Assembly (NCBI RefSeq): GCF_001949145.1
Contig: NW_019091375.1
Coordinates: 714,902-778,901, forward strand
Source: Acanthaster planci
Taxonomy: Eukaryota; Echinodermata; Asteroidea; Valvatida; Acanthasteridae
DNA length: 64,000 bases
Direction of reading: 5' to 3'
Below are positions 22,001 to 33,915 of this stretch, piece by piece. The notes beneath the pieces were generated by a model. That model saw nothing but the letters and a program-made list of their open reading frames with translations. It searched no databases and had not been told where the DNA came from. Made by a program: the position numbers and the translations under genes. Each line of letters starts with the position of its first letter. The stretch's first letter is position 1.

Positions 22001-25000
22001 TCAGAACCCAGTCGTAACTCCCTGCAACAGACAGAGCCTCTCGCAATTTGAGAACGCCTCTCGGAAGGGTAAGTCCATCGGCTTTGTGCTTGAACTAGGA
22101 GCGAGTCATAACTCCCAAATTGGTATCAGCAGTGGGATGCGATTCCCTGCAATACACATGCATTATACTTGACCCCAACCCAACGATATCTGACAGTGAG
22201 TACTTTCTGTGGGATGTGAGCAGTGAATAAAAGGCTTTCTGTTCTAGCTGCTGGATTGTGTCAGAGTCAACAGGTTTCTCACACATAACTGTTGGGTGTC
22301 GTTCGATTCAGCAGGGCGGCAGCACAGGGGGTTTGTGTTCATGCAGCATTCAAATATCCGACCCTCAATTTTGATCGACAATTCGGTTACATGTATAAAC
22401 TCCCAAATTTCCATATTCTCTGATTACATGATCAGGGAAATCAGCGATAGAGCTTTTGAAGAAAGGAAGAAAGCAACCGTATATCAGAAGGCAAATACGG
22501 ACAGCACTTAATGTCAATCACATGCTGCCGGGTGCTTATGAAAATGCAGTGCACACATGTGGGGCGATTTTCAAGATTTCCAGTTTTCAAAATTCTTCAA
22601 AAATTCATCATTTCATTTAACGGACGTTTAAACCCACACAAAGGACTCTTTGGTGGCTACTCTAAGCTGACAGGTAACCTTCATTGACTCCTGAATATAT
22701 CAGCCAGGCCTGCAGCCTTGAAAAAAGAGCCCAGATTGTGCCGTGTTTCTAAGATTCTTTTGTTCCCGAAACCAGAACCGTCTTTTCAATAGGGGCCAGA
22801 TTAGCGTGCAGCTCTGCTGTGTGGCTCATCGCTGCTGTGGTAGAGCGCTTTTGTCCCCGGTGGTAATCCGCTTGCTCTAAATGCCCCAAGCCCTGGTATA
22901 CAGTTTCAAAACAAGGCTGGATTACATGTATCTCCACTATTGAGAGTGAAAAATGTTGGTAATGCCCAGCAGCTCAGTCTTTTGTACCAAGCACGCTCTT
23001 TTGTTACAATGCCTAGCTTTTTTGTCCGGGCTTTGTGTATAAAGCCTAGGTGCTCAAAAATGGGTCCCTGGCAGCAAGTGGTTAAGAGTCCTTTACTTGA
23101 AAGATGATATCAATTAGATATTCGGGAAGACAAAAGTCAACCTGTTTGGTTTTGATATTGTTGACTGTGTAAACGTCGGAATCAAATCAGCACAACAAGC
23201 CTGGAGCTGGACCAAGAGAGGGCGCTGGTTTCAATCATTGTATCAATATCAATATTGATAGTACTGGATGAAAAATTGTTGTTTGGAGATTTGGTCGTTG
23301 GGTCAGTACCTGTTCAGTTGAAAGTTCTAAGTAGCTTATTGGATTAGTTATTCTGTTCTAACAGGAATAATATGCTTCACATGCTTTGTTCTTGTCTGTC
23401 TGCAGCACAAGGTGGTCAGGTGTCCGGCGATGGACGCTCAGGACCGCCTAGTGACCGACGAGGCCCGTACAACAACCGCGACGGCCCGCAAGGTGGACCG
23501 CCACCCCACCAAGGCCCGCCCCACCAGGGCCCCCCGGGCAACCAGCAGGGACCACCACCCCCGTTCAATGCCCCAGGGCAGGGTCCACCCCCACCCTATG
23601 GACCTGGAGGCGATCGCTTCCCTGGGCCAGGGGGTCCAAGTGGGCCTGGTGGCCCCCCACCTCACGGGCAGCAATTCCCACCAGGTAATGACCCAGTAAA
23701 AGATTTAATACTTGCTGTTCGTGGTTTAACCAATGACCTTCCTAGAGAAATTTGAGATGCCACTGTATGAGCTATCTGCCATTTTGCATGCAACCAGTTT
23801 TCGGTAGAATGTGCACAAAATAATGGCTCTGTGTCACAGGGACACCAGCATTATCACTTGTGGTTGCTCAAAGGGGAGGAGTGAATTTTGAAGATAAGCT
23901 GGTAAGATTGACATGTGGGGACACATTTGATGGCCCGGCAAGGTCCTAAGGCCCATGACTGTTGAAATTGACATTTTAGTGTGGGTGTGGATGGACTACG
24001 TACGTACTGTACTGGGCCTGTGATCCAGGTTGGTATTTCAAAAAGGCCAGGCCATTCAAGAACAAAGCATGTGATCTTGTCAGTGTTTGGCTGCCTGAAA
24101 AGCAGCCATACTCCGACAAGGCGCCCAAGTATTGCCGTGCCTGTGTGACTTACGACATGCTTCATTTCAGGTTTGTCCTGTTGGAAAACGTCCAGCGAAG
24201 TTGGGCAACCAGTTGAAACGGTCCCCTTACTCGGTGATGAGTGTTGGCATGGACAAAGAGAAGACTGGCAACATCCCCATTTGCTACCCCCCCATGTACC
24301 TCCTGTCTCCGCCCCTTGGCAGCTTCTTTATACCCTACCTCACTTGCCAAGTGTATAGTACAAGGGTCCTTGCTCTATGATTAGTTTTAAACACCGCTCG
24401 TTGTTCTGTATGACATTTCCCAACAGGTCGTGGCGGAGGCCCTCCACCTCCCCGTGGCCCCCTGCCCCCGGGCCCCCCGGGGCCAGGTTTCCAAGGCCCC
24501 CCCAGGGGACCCCCGGGCCCACCAGGACCTCCTGGACCAGGGATGCAGCGGCCTCCCATGGGGGACAGGGGACCCCCTCCTCAAGGGGTAAGTGCGCTTA
24601 CACCAAAATCAGCCAAAGACCATCACAGGGTCGGGGGACCAATAATATCATTCCTTTTACATGCACATGTGTAATGCCGCAGGAAGTTGTCTTAATGTCA
24701 GAATTTACTGCTTCTTATTACGGCTTTGTAGTGTTACAAATTGTTTTAATGTCTCTTGTTCATTAGTTTATTCTTAGTTGCTAAAAATAAAAAAGTTAAC
24801 CTCGGTTTCATTTCATTGTGGCCAACTTGGAATAAAGTGCATCTTTCTAGCCACATTTTTCAACTTGTGTTTTTGTGAGGTTTTGCTGACCCTCTTTCTT
24901 GCCATGACTTCTTCCCAGGGACCAGGCATGCGAGGTCCACCACCCCCTGGCCCCCATGGGCCAGGCGGTCCACCTCTGCCTCACCAAGGACCCCCGGGCC

Positions 25001-28000
25001 CGCCAGGAATGCGAGGTCCTCCCATGCATGACCAGAGAGGACCACCACCTCGTAAGTCCTCGCTTGCTTCACTTTGTAGAGATTAATCCTAACCCCTAGG
25101 GTGTGTGTAAAATCATATTGTAATTGGAGGATTTGGGCTTGTCAGGGTTAAGGGAAATCCTCCCTCATAGAGCAAGTAGAATCCCTGCTTTCTGAGTGTG
25201 CTACTTTGTTGAGATTTTGTTAGAAAATAGACTGTGCAAGTGCAGATTCATCAGTGAATTTGATGTCACAAAACCTTTGGAGTAAAATTTGCTTGGATGA
25301 AAAGGATGCTTGGTTTTTGCGAATTCACTGCATGAAAACTTGATCTGGCATCACGAATTGGCATACATGGTTGCCTGCATTCTAAGTGTGACATGGCCTT
25401 ATTGCTTTCTTTGAAAGTAAACTTTAATATGAAAGGAAGCCCATGATTAGACTTCATGTACATGTATAAAACCCTCCTGAACTTCTGAGATGAGTTCAGA
25501 AACAGGTAACCAAAAAGTACTGACAGGTGACGAAAATGCACCTGTCATCTCTTAAAATCGGTACTTTGGGGAAGAGGATTAACATATAGCCATAGAGCAT
25601 TTCATTTCTTTCTCGCATCAGTGATTGCATTGTCCTCTGACGTGGGCCAGGCCAAATTGCCGTAGTGGCACCGGGTGTAAACACAACACATCAGAACGTG
25701 AAAATTGAAGCATTTCATTGACTGCCAATGGGCGAATTTTAGGTTCCGAGTCTTTTTTGTTTTTGAGTACTGATTTATGAGGCCCTTGACTTTCGTATAA
25801 AGATGTTCAACTGTTGTTACAAGTTAGAACAAGTTGTATTGTTTGTGTAACAATATTACATGGTACAATACATCTGTTGAAAGTTACAAACTGAATGCAA
25901 ATTGACAACTTTCTAGTCCACTTCGGGAGGGCTTCACATTTCAGTGAGGTGACAATTCCACCCCGCATAAAAATAGAACATTCCACTTATTCCCTCCTGT
26001 CATTGATTCACCTCTTTTTTCCACTTTCCATTCACAGACCCCCAGGGGCCCCCATCCCAGGGTCCGCCTCCCCCGCACATGGGTGGCCCCCGACCCCCAC
26101 ACAGCGGACCGCCGGGGCCACCACCTCAGCAGGGGCCTCCTAACTTTGGTGGGCCCTCCGGCCAGGGTCCCCCTCAAGGACCAATGCCTCACCAAGGTCC
26201 ACCTATTAACCAGGTGAGGGGTTTTGGTTTGTCTGACGTCGTGCCTTCGTGCTTTAAAATAGAACATTTTGCTAATACTGAAAGCGCTGTGTTCTTAGAG
26301 TGCTTGCCGTGGTTCTAATTGACGTTGGGGCACATATACTTGCTTATACTGCTCATGGTGTCCGTGAAATATGCTGAGCCTTCGTTAAAATAAAATCATT
26401 TGCTTTAGTGTCTTGAAATTGGGCCCTAGTGCCTGTTCATCTCCTGTGCTCGTCCTGAGGTCCGAAATTAGGGATCAACTGATGCAGGTTTTAACTGCCG
26501 ATCCGATCTCCGATTTTTAATCGGAACATCGGCCGATGTCCGATCTGATCCGATGTTTTTACCGACAATAACTGAAACGTAACCTTAACAGGATTTAGGC
26601 CCACTAACAACACAAAACCAGTGTACTCCCTTAAAGTGTCAGTTTACACATTACCGGTAATAGGATTAGGTTTTGCCTTCACAGTCACTGTTGAGAGAAT
26701 AAATCGTATAAACTCTATACAGCGATCGCCGTTGCGCATGTTACCGATGTAACCGATCACAAAAACCCATGCGGTGCCTACCGGTACATTTATATAGACA
26801 ACACTTTGGGTTGAATCATGGTAGCCTTTAGTCAAGGCGCACATGGCACCGCTGCACCGTTGCGTATACGTGTATACTGACTGCTCCATACATGTATCGG
26901 ACCAGCCGCGGTCCGTGCATTGAGTTGTTGCGCCATGGATCGCACAGGTATAATTTCGGGGGTACTTTATGTGGGCCTAACCATGGTATAACTGTTCATT
27001 TATCACACCAAATGAAAGAAAAACAGGTTGTATGCATGCTCAAATGAAAAATATGACATTTGTGTTTGCCAAAACTGAGTATAGAGTTTGCTCCTTTCTT
27101 TCAGTTAACATTGGCAAGGAAGGTCAAATTTTGCCGATCCGACGTTTTGCTGATGTTTCCAAACATCAGTCCGATCCGATCATCGGTTTATCCTTTTCCG
27201 AAATCATCACATCCCAAGCAGCCTAGCAGTGTGAAGCATTCATCATTGCGGACTTGACGAACTCATTTATTCTGTTGCTTTTTTCCCGTTTCCCAGGGCC
27301 CACATCCCCACGGACCGCCTCACCAGGGTGGACCGCCACAGTTTGGAGGACCGCCCCCCCAGCAAGGAGGGCCACCCCGTGGTCCTCCGCAGGGCATGCC
27401 CCCTCCCAACATGCAGCAGGGCCCCCCGCAAGGTAGGTGTCCTCATCTTGACCGGGGAATGGCGCTCCAGACCAGGATTATTTTTTTTGGGGGGGGGGAT
27501 CTGTTGATCCATTTATCTGTTGATCCATTTATCGTATCAGATCACCCAAAATTGTTGAAAATCCTGTTGAAGTGTTGTCCTGTAAAGTCAGGGAAAATTG
27601 GAGGCAAAATAAGGTGTCCTGGAACCCTGTGTTGGAGGGGAAAAAAGCCATAGAAATCAAAATTGCTGAAGGGGTCCTCTTGATGGGCCACTTTTGATAT
27701 CGTGATCAATTTATGTGCTCTACCCTTGCCAGTCTATCTGGCCGTGGCCCTCTTCCAGTTCTTACTTCCGGACAACGTTGCTTTGCCAATTGGCATTAAA
27801 TATCATGGAAATTGTCATCATTCAGTCCTGGAAAGTCCTACCGATTTCTGTGGAAAGTTTGCATATCAGCAGTGAGGCGAGGTGAGGCCCTTGGAGGGTC
27901 TTTCTTACTTCTGCAAACATTGCAGATGTATGGTATTATACCTGATGAGTTTCTTGAAAGATTTATTGAGGTTTGGGGCAGGTCTTTTGAGGTAGGTCTG

Positions 28001-31000
28001 ATGACATGTCCAGATTGTACATAGAGCTGTTACTTGAAGACCATTTGAATACTTCTGTGCACCTCAACAGTCAGAGAGTTAAATGTCTGCGTTGTTTCAG
28101 GGCCACCTCCACCCCGCCCAGGTCCACCAATGCAGGGCGGCCCTCCCATGCAAGGCGTCCCTCCCATGCAAGGCGGCCCACCCATGCAAGGCGCGCCGCC
28201 CATGCAAGGCGGTCCGCCCATGGGCCCCGGAGGCCACTCCATGGACAGTGCCCCGCCCATGCCGGGCGGCCCGCCCGGACCGCCACCCCAGCAGCAGCAG
28301 CAAGTTGCCCCAGCCATGCACCCTGCCAGTGCCCCGCCCTCAGGTGGGTTTGGGGCACCTCAGATGCAGCAGGCTCCGCCGCCCCAGAGCTCCGGGCCTC
28401 CTCCCATGGGGCAAACGCAACCTCAAGGTCCCTCTCCTCACGTCAACCCTGCATTCTTTCAAGGACAGCAAGGCCCTCCCCAGCCTGACAGACAGGTACG
28501 CTACCCTCGAAACTAAAAATCATCTACCGACTAGATACACCTTCTTCTAGTCCTGTTGTATCAAACCTTGTGTTACGCTGAAAAATCTGCTCTGGAGGCC
28601 GAAAAATTGGTTCTCTGTAGAACACCATGATGTAATTGTTGAGTGACCATGCCCCCCCCCCCCAGAAAAGCTTATCACTTTGTGCCTTGTCAGAGGTGCA
28701 GTCCATCTGGCAGACATGAGATTTGTCAGGATTTTTCCCAATTTCAGAATTTTTCTTTTAGGTTTTTTCCTGATTTCAGGATTTTTCAGTCTTTTTCCAA
28801 AGCTGGAATCTCCAGAGTTACCAGGGTGTTTTTTTTCATATAAAAGTTGACATGGACCACAAGAGATGGCTATTTTAGGGGTTGCCTTGAGGCAAATGTC
28901 ATTGACCCCACACTGCTGTGGGGCCCATAAATCTGCTTGGGATTATTTCATGACTGTTCCAGTTTCCTGCCGTCACACCCTTGATCTGGGAACCTCAGTT
29001 ATGTTGAAAAAAGTTTCAGATAAACAGCTGTCTCCAAGGGGGAAACAAGTGAGCGGCAAGATATATGTTATTGGGTAATTGAGAAGTGATTCATTTTCTC
29101 AGCGGAAAAAAACGTCTCGGGCAAGTGGAGAGTATTTCTGGTTTTTTTATTCAAGAAAGACCACCTTTGGCTGTCACTAACTACAGATAATGAAGTGATT
29201 CCTCTTATCGGATTTTTGGATTAACTTTTAATTTGAGACATGTTTAGTAAACTTCCCCATACTATTTAAACGATTAGCCAACACTTTACAGAGGTCGCCG
29301 CTGTGAGCCTCAGTGTTTTCACATGTGCAGAATTACATATATATAGTTCCATCAATGCACATGGTCCAACCAATGTCAAAATGAAGATTGATGTTGGGGC
29401 ATTTAAAACAAGTAATGTTTGTTATTTTAGAATCCACTTTTTCTCAAAAAGTACAGATCACATTTTCCTTTACAGTATTAATGAATGCCAGATTGTCGTC
29501 AATCAAACTCTTAAACCTAAAAGGGGCAAAATGCTGTTTAAACGTTTGGGAAAATCAAAACGGACTTGGAACTTTTTTCATTTAAACATGTAGCCTAAAT
29601 GTCCAACCCTTAATTGTAATTTTTTTTTCCAGTTTCATTTCCTGTTATTTTCTCTATTTTTCAACATTCTTCACTGTAGTTGTTCCTTTTGGGGTCTGCA
29701 TCGAATGTTCTCCTTATTTTTTTATTGTCATGACTGTCAATTTGTCTCTTGCATTAAAATAGACGTTTTTTAAGATCAAGTTGTGAAAATTCCACCGGTT
29801 TTCTTACAGGGCTATGATCAGGGTCCATCCCGTCAGAACTTTGAGAGGGACCAGTACCGAGCGTCGGCTGAACGGTGAGTTCACATGCAATTTTTTTACG
29901 AATCCTCATCAAGCCTATGTACTTAAGCCCTTCAACGGATTCAGCACAGACAACCAGAAGTTTGTTACTCACTGGTAACATTTTGTTTTACCTCTTTCCC
30001 TGCCTAGCAGCCAAGGGTCCGCACCCCCGGCCGAGAATGGCAGCTACATGCGCCGTCAGGAGGGCCCCCCGCCTACCCAGGCACCTCAGATGAGTGAAAC
30101 AGAGTTTGAGGAGATTATGAGTCGGAACCGTACCGTCTCTAGCAGCGCTATCTCCAGCGCAGTCATGGACGCCAGCAAAGGTGAGCTTCGCACCTCGCGG
30201 CCCGTCAGCCTGACGGGTTTGACGATTAAAAAGACCTTTGTGGTGTACAAGTCAGTTTTGCTCTCAAGTACTTCACAGATACTTTCAACTAGATATTGGG
30301 ATTGATTTCACTTTTCATGCTCAGTAGTTGAACAGTTTAATACAAAGGATTGCTTTTTTGCAGCTTGCACTGGTAATTGAGACAGGGGTACTTGTGAAAA
30401 CTCAGTACTTGTGAGTACTCGTGAGTGCTTGTGAAAACCTATGAGTACTAATGATGACTTACAAGTATTTGTGAAGACGAGTGCAATGAAGACAATAATG
30501 AGTACCTGTGAAGGCTTGTACTAGTAACGTATTTGTGAAGACGTTTGAGTTTTTGTGAAGAATGACAAGTACTTATGAAGACTTATGAATGCTTGTGCAA
30601 ACTTGCAGGCTTGTGAAGACTCACAAAGTGTTGTGAAGGCTCTTGCATACATTTGAGTACTTCTGAAGACTTTCGAGTACTAATGAGGACTTGTGAGTAC
30701 TCGTAGAAAGCTGTGAAGGCATGTTAAGACTAGTAAATACTTGAGAAAACTGGTAAAAACACGAGAATTGTTTTTGAAGTAGTCGACCACTGCACTGGTA
30801 GAAGTGTGGACTGACCAGTTTTTTGTTGTCTTGCTGTTACGCACAGGTAATTACCCCAGTGCCATTGAGACCTTGGTGACAGCCATCTCACTGATCAAGC
30901 AGTCCAAAGTGTCCAATGATGACCGCTGCAAAGTCCTGGTCAGCTCTCTCCAGGACTGCCTGCACGGCATAGAATCCAAGTCCTATGGCTCCTCTTCTAG

Positions 31001-31454
31001 GTAAGTTACTTGTAGAAGAGTGTTTGCTTACTGTATATCCTGCCTGGTAGGCTCCCTCCGGGACTTGCCTGTGTCACTTCAGTTTAAATGTCCACAGCCC
31101 CCTGGGAAGGAAGGTGCTTAGCAGGGAAAATATTTGAGTAGCAGATATCCTGCCCAGTACTTCAGTAGTTCATAGAATGTATTTGACTGAAGGTTCTGTG
31201 ACGGTACCTTTAATTTTGGTCACAGACGTAAAGATCGCAGCTCAAGGGAGCGTGATGACAGCCGGCACCGCAGCCGCGAGTCCAAGAGCAGCCGGCACAA
31301 GGAGCGGCGGGAGCGCTCGCGCAGCCGGGACCGGGAGTACCGCGAGCGCTCCCGCGAGCGCAGCAGCAACGACTACTCCTCCTCCAGCCGGGAGAGAAGC
31401 GACCGGGACCGGGAGAGGGACCGTGACCGGGACCGCGAGTACCGCCGGCGTTAA
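16055..31454 (+). CDS. CPSF6: Cleavage and polyadenylation specificity factor subunit 6 (CFIm 59/68 subunit), fifteen exons
   Basis: CPSF6 pairs with NUDT21 (CFIm25) in cleavage factor I, which binds UGUA in pre-mRNA and guides poly(A) site choice in the nucleus. Exons: 16055-16114, 18631-18723, 19950-20072, 20861-21030, 21989-22068, 23406-23684, 24427-24587, 24919-25051, 26038-26213, 27297-27432, 28101-28495, 29810-29874, 30008-30180, 30847-31000, 31226-31454. All junctions are GT-AG and in phase: 2427 nt, 808 residues. Residues 1-79 are acidic ([20 protein letters not shown]). The RRM spans about 82-160, with RNP2 VCMYVGNL (83-90), RNP1-type KGYSVVHV (126-133) and [12 protein letters not shown] after it. 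Residues 176-602 are Gly/Pro-rich. The conserved block ([49 protein letters not shown]) lies within about 640-730, then an Arg-Ser/Asp/Glu tail. Human CPSF6 is about 550 residues; the excess here is nearly all in the Gly/Pro region. Confidence 0.97.
17977..18066 (+). repeat. Solo arm of the element found complete at 49417-50264
   Basis: GATTTTGAATGTTCTACAAG, CACGCACATGGATTCAAA and GAGGATGAGAAGTTAGC match the right arm at 50152-50264 in the same order. The match stops exactly where a hAT-type insertion begins. It lies in CPSF6 intron 1. Confidence 0.75.
18067..18547. mobile_element. hAT-type MITE with 8-bp target-site duplication
   Basis: The element is 18075-18539 (465 bp), with terminal inverted repeats TAGGGCTG...CAGCCCTA. 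It is flanked by identical AAGTTAGC copies at 18067-18074 and 18540-18547. An 8-bp duplication is the mark of hAT transposase. The inside is A/T-rich with many TTGAATATTC words and no open frame, so it is non-autonomous. It lies in CPSF6 intron 1. Confidence 0.88.
18841..19878. mobile_element. Non-autonomous DNA transposon with TACAGTAGATTCC termini
   Basis: The left end reads GTACAGTAGATTCCTGTTGA followed by AGCGCTC and ATATAACGCTC. The right end, on the minus strand, reads GTACAGTAGATTCCCGTTAT then AGCGCTCTC and GAGCGTTATAACC. The size is about 1.04 kb and fills most of CPSF6 intron 2. No transposase-like frame was seen. The TATAACGCTC word recurs several times inside both arms. Confidence 0.8.
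20449..20692. repeat. Probable mariner-like MITE
   Basis: The left end is TACTACTCAAGAAAAG with GACCACTTTTT. The right end on the minus strand is TACACTATTCCAAAAAAG with GGACCACTTTTT. The ends are imperfectly inverted over about 40 bp. TA-rich flanks fit a Tc1/mariner-type insertion, but the match is diverged. CPSF6 intron 3. Confidence 0.5.
21657..21902 (+). repeat. 114-bp tandem duplication, about 2.1 copies
   Basis: Blocks ACAGGAAACCAATGGCACAT at 21681 and 21795 mark the 114-bp period. The two full copies are almost identical through CAGTGGCTGGGCTCTACCTT. A third copy stops after AATCCTTCAAAATCC. The near identity implies a recent event. CPSF6 intron 4. Confidence 0.92.
22110..22215 (+). 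repeat. Dispersed repeat, related to 33810-33915
   Basis: Shares AACTCCCAAATTGGTATCAG, CAGTGGGATGCGA and TGCAATACA with the copy at 33810. Similarity fades after about 60 bp. It lies in CPSF6 intron 5, 41 nt inside the donor site at 22069. Confidence 0.7.
26469..27193. repeat. DNA-element remnant rich in CCGATCCGAT words
   Basis: The left end reads AGGGATCAACTGATGCAGG then CTGCCGATCCGATC and CGGAACATCGGCCGATG. The right end, inverted, reads GGATAAACCGATGATCGGAT. This resembles widespread nonautonomous elements with ATCGGCCGAT-type ends. No coding capacity seen. CPSF6 intron 9. Confidence 0.6.
28130..28219 (+). repeat. 18-bp coding repeat encoding the hexapeptide MQG(G/V/A)PP
   Basis: Inside CPSF6 exon 11, five in-frame units encode [24 protein letters not shown] and MQGGPP, followed by a degenerate MG-PGG unit. 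The DNA units are near-identical (ATGCAAGGCGGCC type), so the array is prone to length change. Confidence 0.95.
30380..30775 (+). repeat. Degenerate tandem repeat of GTGAAGACTTGTGAGTACTT-like units
   Basis: Words such as TGTGAAGACT, TGAGTACTTGTGA and ACTTGTGAAAAC recur about every 20-22 bp with many changes. It fills most of CPSF6 intron 13 (30181-30846). An old minisatellite is the simplest reading. Confidence 0.75.
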
Positions 31455-33809
31455 GACGCCGTGCCGCCAACAGGGGCGCTGATAACCAGGTAGGTCTGCT
31501 TTGTAACTGTTTAGCACTTCAGGAGTTTTCTTCTTTCCCTTTGTGTAGATTGAGTTTGCGGCATATCACATCGACAGAGTAGAGAGGTAAGAGTTATGTT
31601 ATGTAATGTATGGATTGCAAAGGTAACACATTTTAAGTCATGTACAATACTTGAAATCACCACACTTCTTTACCATTTTAGGATGAGTACAGCACAGTTT
31701 GGGAATATACACCTGTCAATCAGGCTAACTGATGTTTTTAACCTTAGAGCTGTTGCAAATGAAATCCAATATTTTTAAATTTCTAAGTTTCACTTGTTCC
31801 TAATTTTTTTTACCGTTGCCTTGGAAATCCAGAATGGATAAATGCATGACTGAATAATTCTTTTTCAGGATGGAGAAGCAGTGTTTCTTTGCTGAGAAAT
31901 TGCCTCTGAATCACTGTTTTCATTGTTCACAGGAGATCATGCAAGTTTGACGTTCTCTTTTTGCAGGTAGTCAGTGAACGGTAGCTATGAAGGTGATGCT
32001 ATTTCTGCCATCTTAATTTCCTCCCCTTGCAGGTATAACTTGCTAAGGTTTGCTTTACAGGTGTTTTCAGTATTATGAAAACTTTACACCTGTCACGCTG
32101 GTCCACAGCCAAAATGCTTTCAAACAAATAAGTCAAATTGGACTAATTGTTGGTCACTGAGATGCTTGAGATTGTTAATTTGCACTAGTTTTAACGTTAC
32201 GGTACTTCGTCAGTTCATGAGAAAGACCTAGATTTACAATTCTTGCTTAAAAATCTGCTATGAACTATCTACGTAGTGCACATAATGTAAACTCAGCTAT
32301 TTTGGAAACAGTAACCAATCGGCAATTTCAATTGGCATATTTGAGTTAAATTAAGAGCTAAAGAACTCCCACATTTCATCTCCGAAGCAGACTAGATTTG
32401 AAAGAATTGTTGACCCATATTTAAAAGTGCTTTGATTGCAGTTTGTTGTTGTCCAATTTTTGAAAGTTTCAGGGAATCATAATTACCGTTTGGCAAACAG
32501 AGAGTCGCATGTCTCTGTGTTTCTTATGTTATGCAATTGTTCAAAAATTGCATTTGATTTACATGTATGTTAAATCTGAATCCCTCCCTCTGTGGGTTTG
32601 TGACTTGCGTCGGTAAAAATCCAAAACGGTGTAAAGACTTCCGGATATCAAAACCGATTTGAAACTAGTAATCAGTGTCTTTTTCATTTTTTCATACAGT
32701 TGACCTCTTTATTTTCCCTTGACTTGTCGTAATGTTTGGAAATTTGTAAGTCAGATTTGTTCAATTTTTCTCCTTTTTGTATGAGCTGATGTTGTTCATC
32801 GTTTCGTAATAATATGAAGACTGCTCCATTGGTGTGAAATTGTGTTGGTTGTAGAGTAATGGAGCCTCTAATTTGATTATAAACGCGTAGTTGAAGTATT
32901 TGGTGCAGTTGTATTATAATACAGAGTTGCAGCGAACGACATATGCTCGTATTTATTTGAATATCTCATGTATCTGTTGATATTAGCATCTGAAATTACT
33001 GATCATTCTTTTATTGAATTGTGTTTTGTTAAAACCGAGCATATTACTTTGCTTGTGCGTTGTGCAATATTCTCCAGATCAGAGTTTGGGTAAAGAAATG
33101 GAGCCTTTCATTCTAGGTATTTTTTCCCTAGCCATCTGATGTGGAACAAAATGTGTAATGACTTTTTATAGCGTGAATAAGAATCCCCCGAGGCAGGAGG
33201 GGGGAAGGGACCGGAGTTATTGAATGTATTCTGCAATTTATGGAAGACTGGTTTTGAAGACTGTTGACGTACGCATGTGCTGAGTTAAATGAGTGTATAT
33301 AGGTAGAACTTTCCGTTCTGTGCAGCAGGCAGCTGATGAAAGTTTAATATAGATTTGAAAAAAAGTTGAAACGTCAGAAAAATCAAAACAAAAAAATATT
33401 TAAATTACATGTACACGTTATTCATTAACATATCGCTCTTTTTTAACCATAAAGTGTGAATTCTTCACGGTTATAATATAACTGTCCTGGTGCATGTATT
33501 TCTTAACAAACGAGACAATTTTTTTCAGCTTTGTTATACATATACCTCTTTCCCGTTTTTTCTTGTTCGGTTTTGTATTCATCAAGGAAAATCAAAATGC
33601 ATGAGAAATTTTCAATTGATTTAATTCACTCTAGATGACAGGTAAATCTAATGTAATTATGTATACTGTAGCAAAATTTTAAATGAGATAGTTGAAATAA
33701 TTATCCTTTTTGTTCCTCTCTCGAGAATTTTCTAGACTTTAAAGGAAAAAAAAGCCCCCCCCCAAATTATTGATTCTAGGTTACTGCTTCTTCGTCACAA
33801 AGCAGTGGA

Positions 33810-33915
33810 AACTCCCAAATTGGTGTCAGCAGTGGGATGCGAGCCTTTGCAATACATGTGTATTTCCTTTATCCTAGCCGTGCTAAACTCAACAATATTC
33901 CACATCGGTCACTTC
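33810..33915 (+). repeat. Dispersed repeat, second copy of 22110-22215
   Basis: AACTCCCAAATTGGTGTCAG, CAGTGGGATGCGA and TGCAATACATGTG match the CPSF6 intron 5 copy in the same orientation. The element class is unknown. Confidence 0.7.

Noticed and set aside
24172-24358. Possible extra CPSF6 exon after acceptor TTTCAG at 24166-24171
   Set aside because: The frame that would follow exon 6 gives Trp/His/Leu-rich residues unlike any CPSF6 segment and reaches a stop. No convincing donor. Exon 6 joins exon 7 cleanly.
28030-28358. Long minus-strand open frames opposite CPSF6 exon 11
   Set aside because: Shadows of a GC-rich repetitive Gly/Pro exon; codon content mirrors the plus-strand repeat.
31210-31517. 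Minus-strand open frames opposite the RS-like tail of CPSF6
   Set aside because: Mirror of Arg/Ser/Asp/Glu codons; no independent support.
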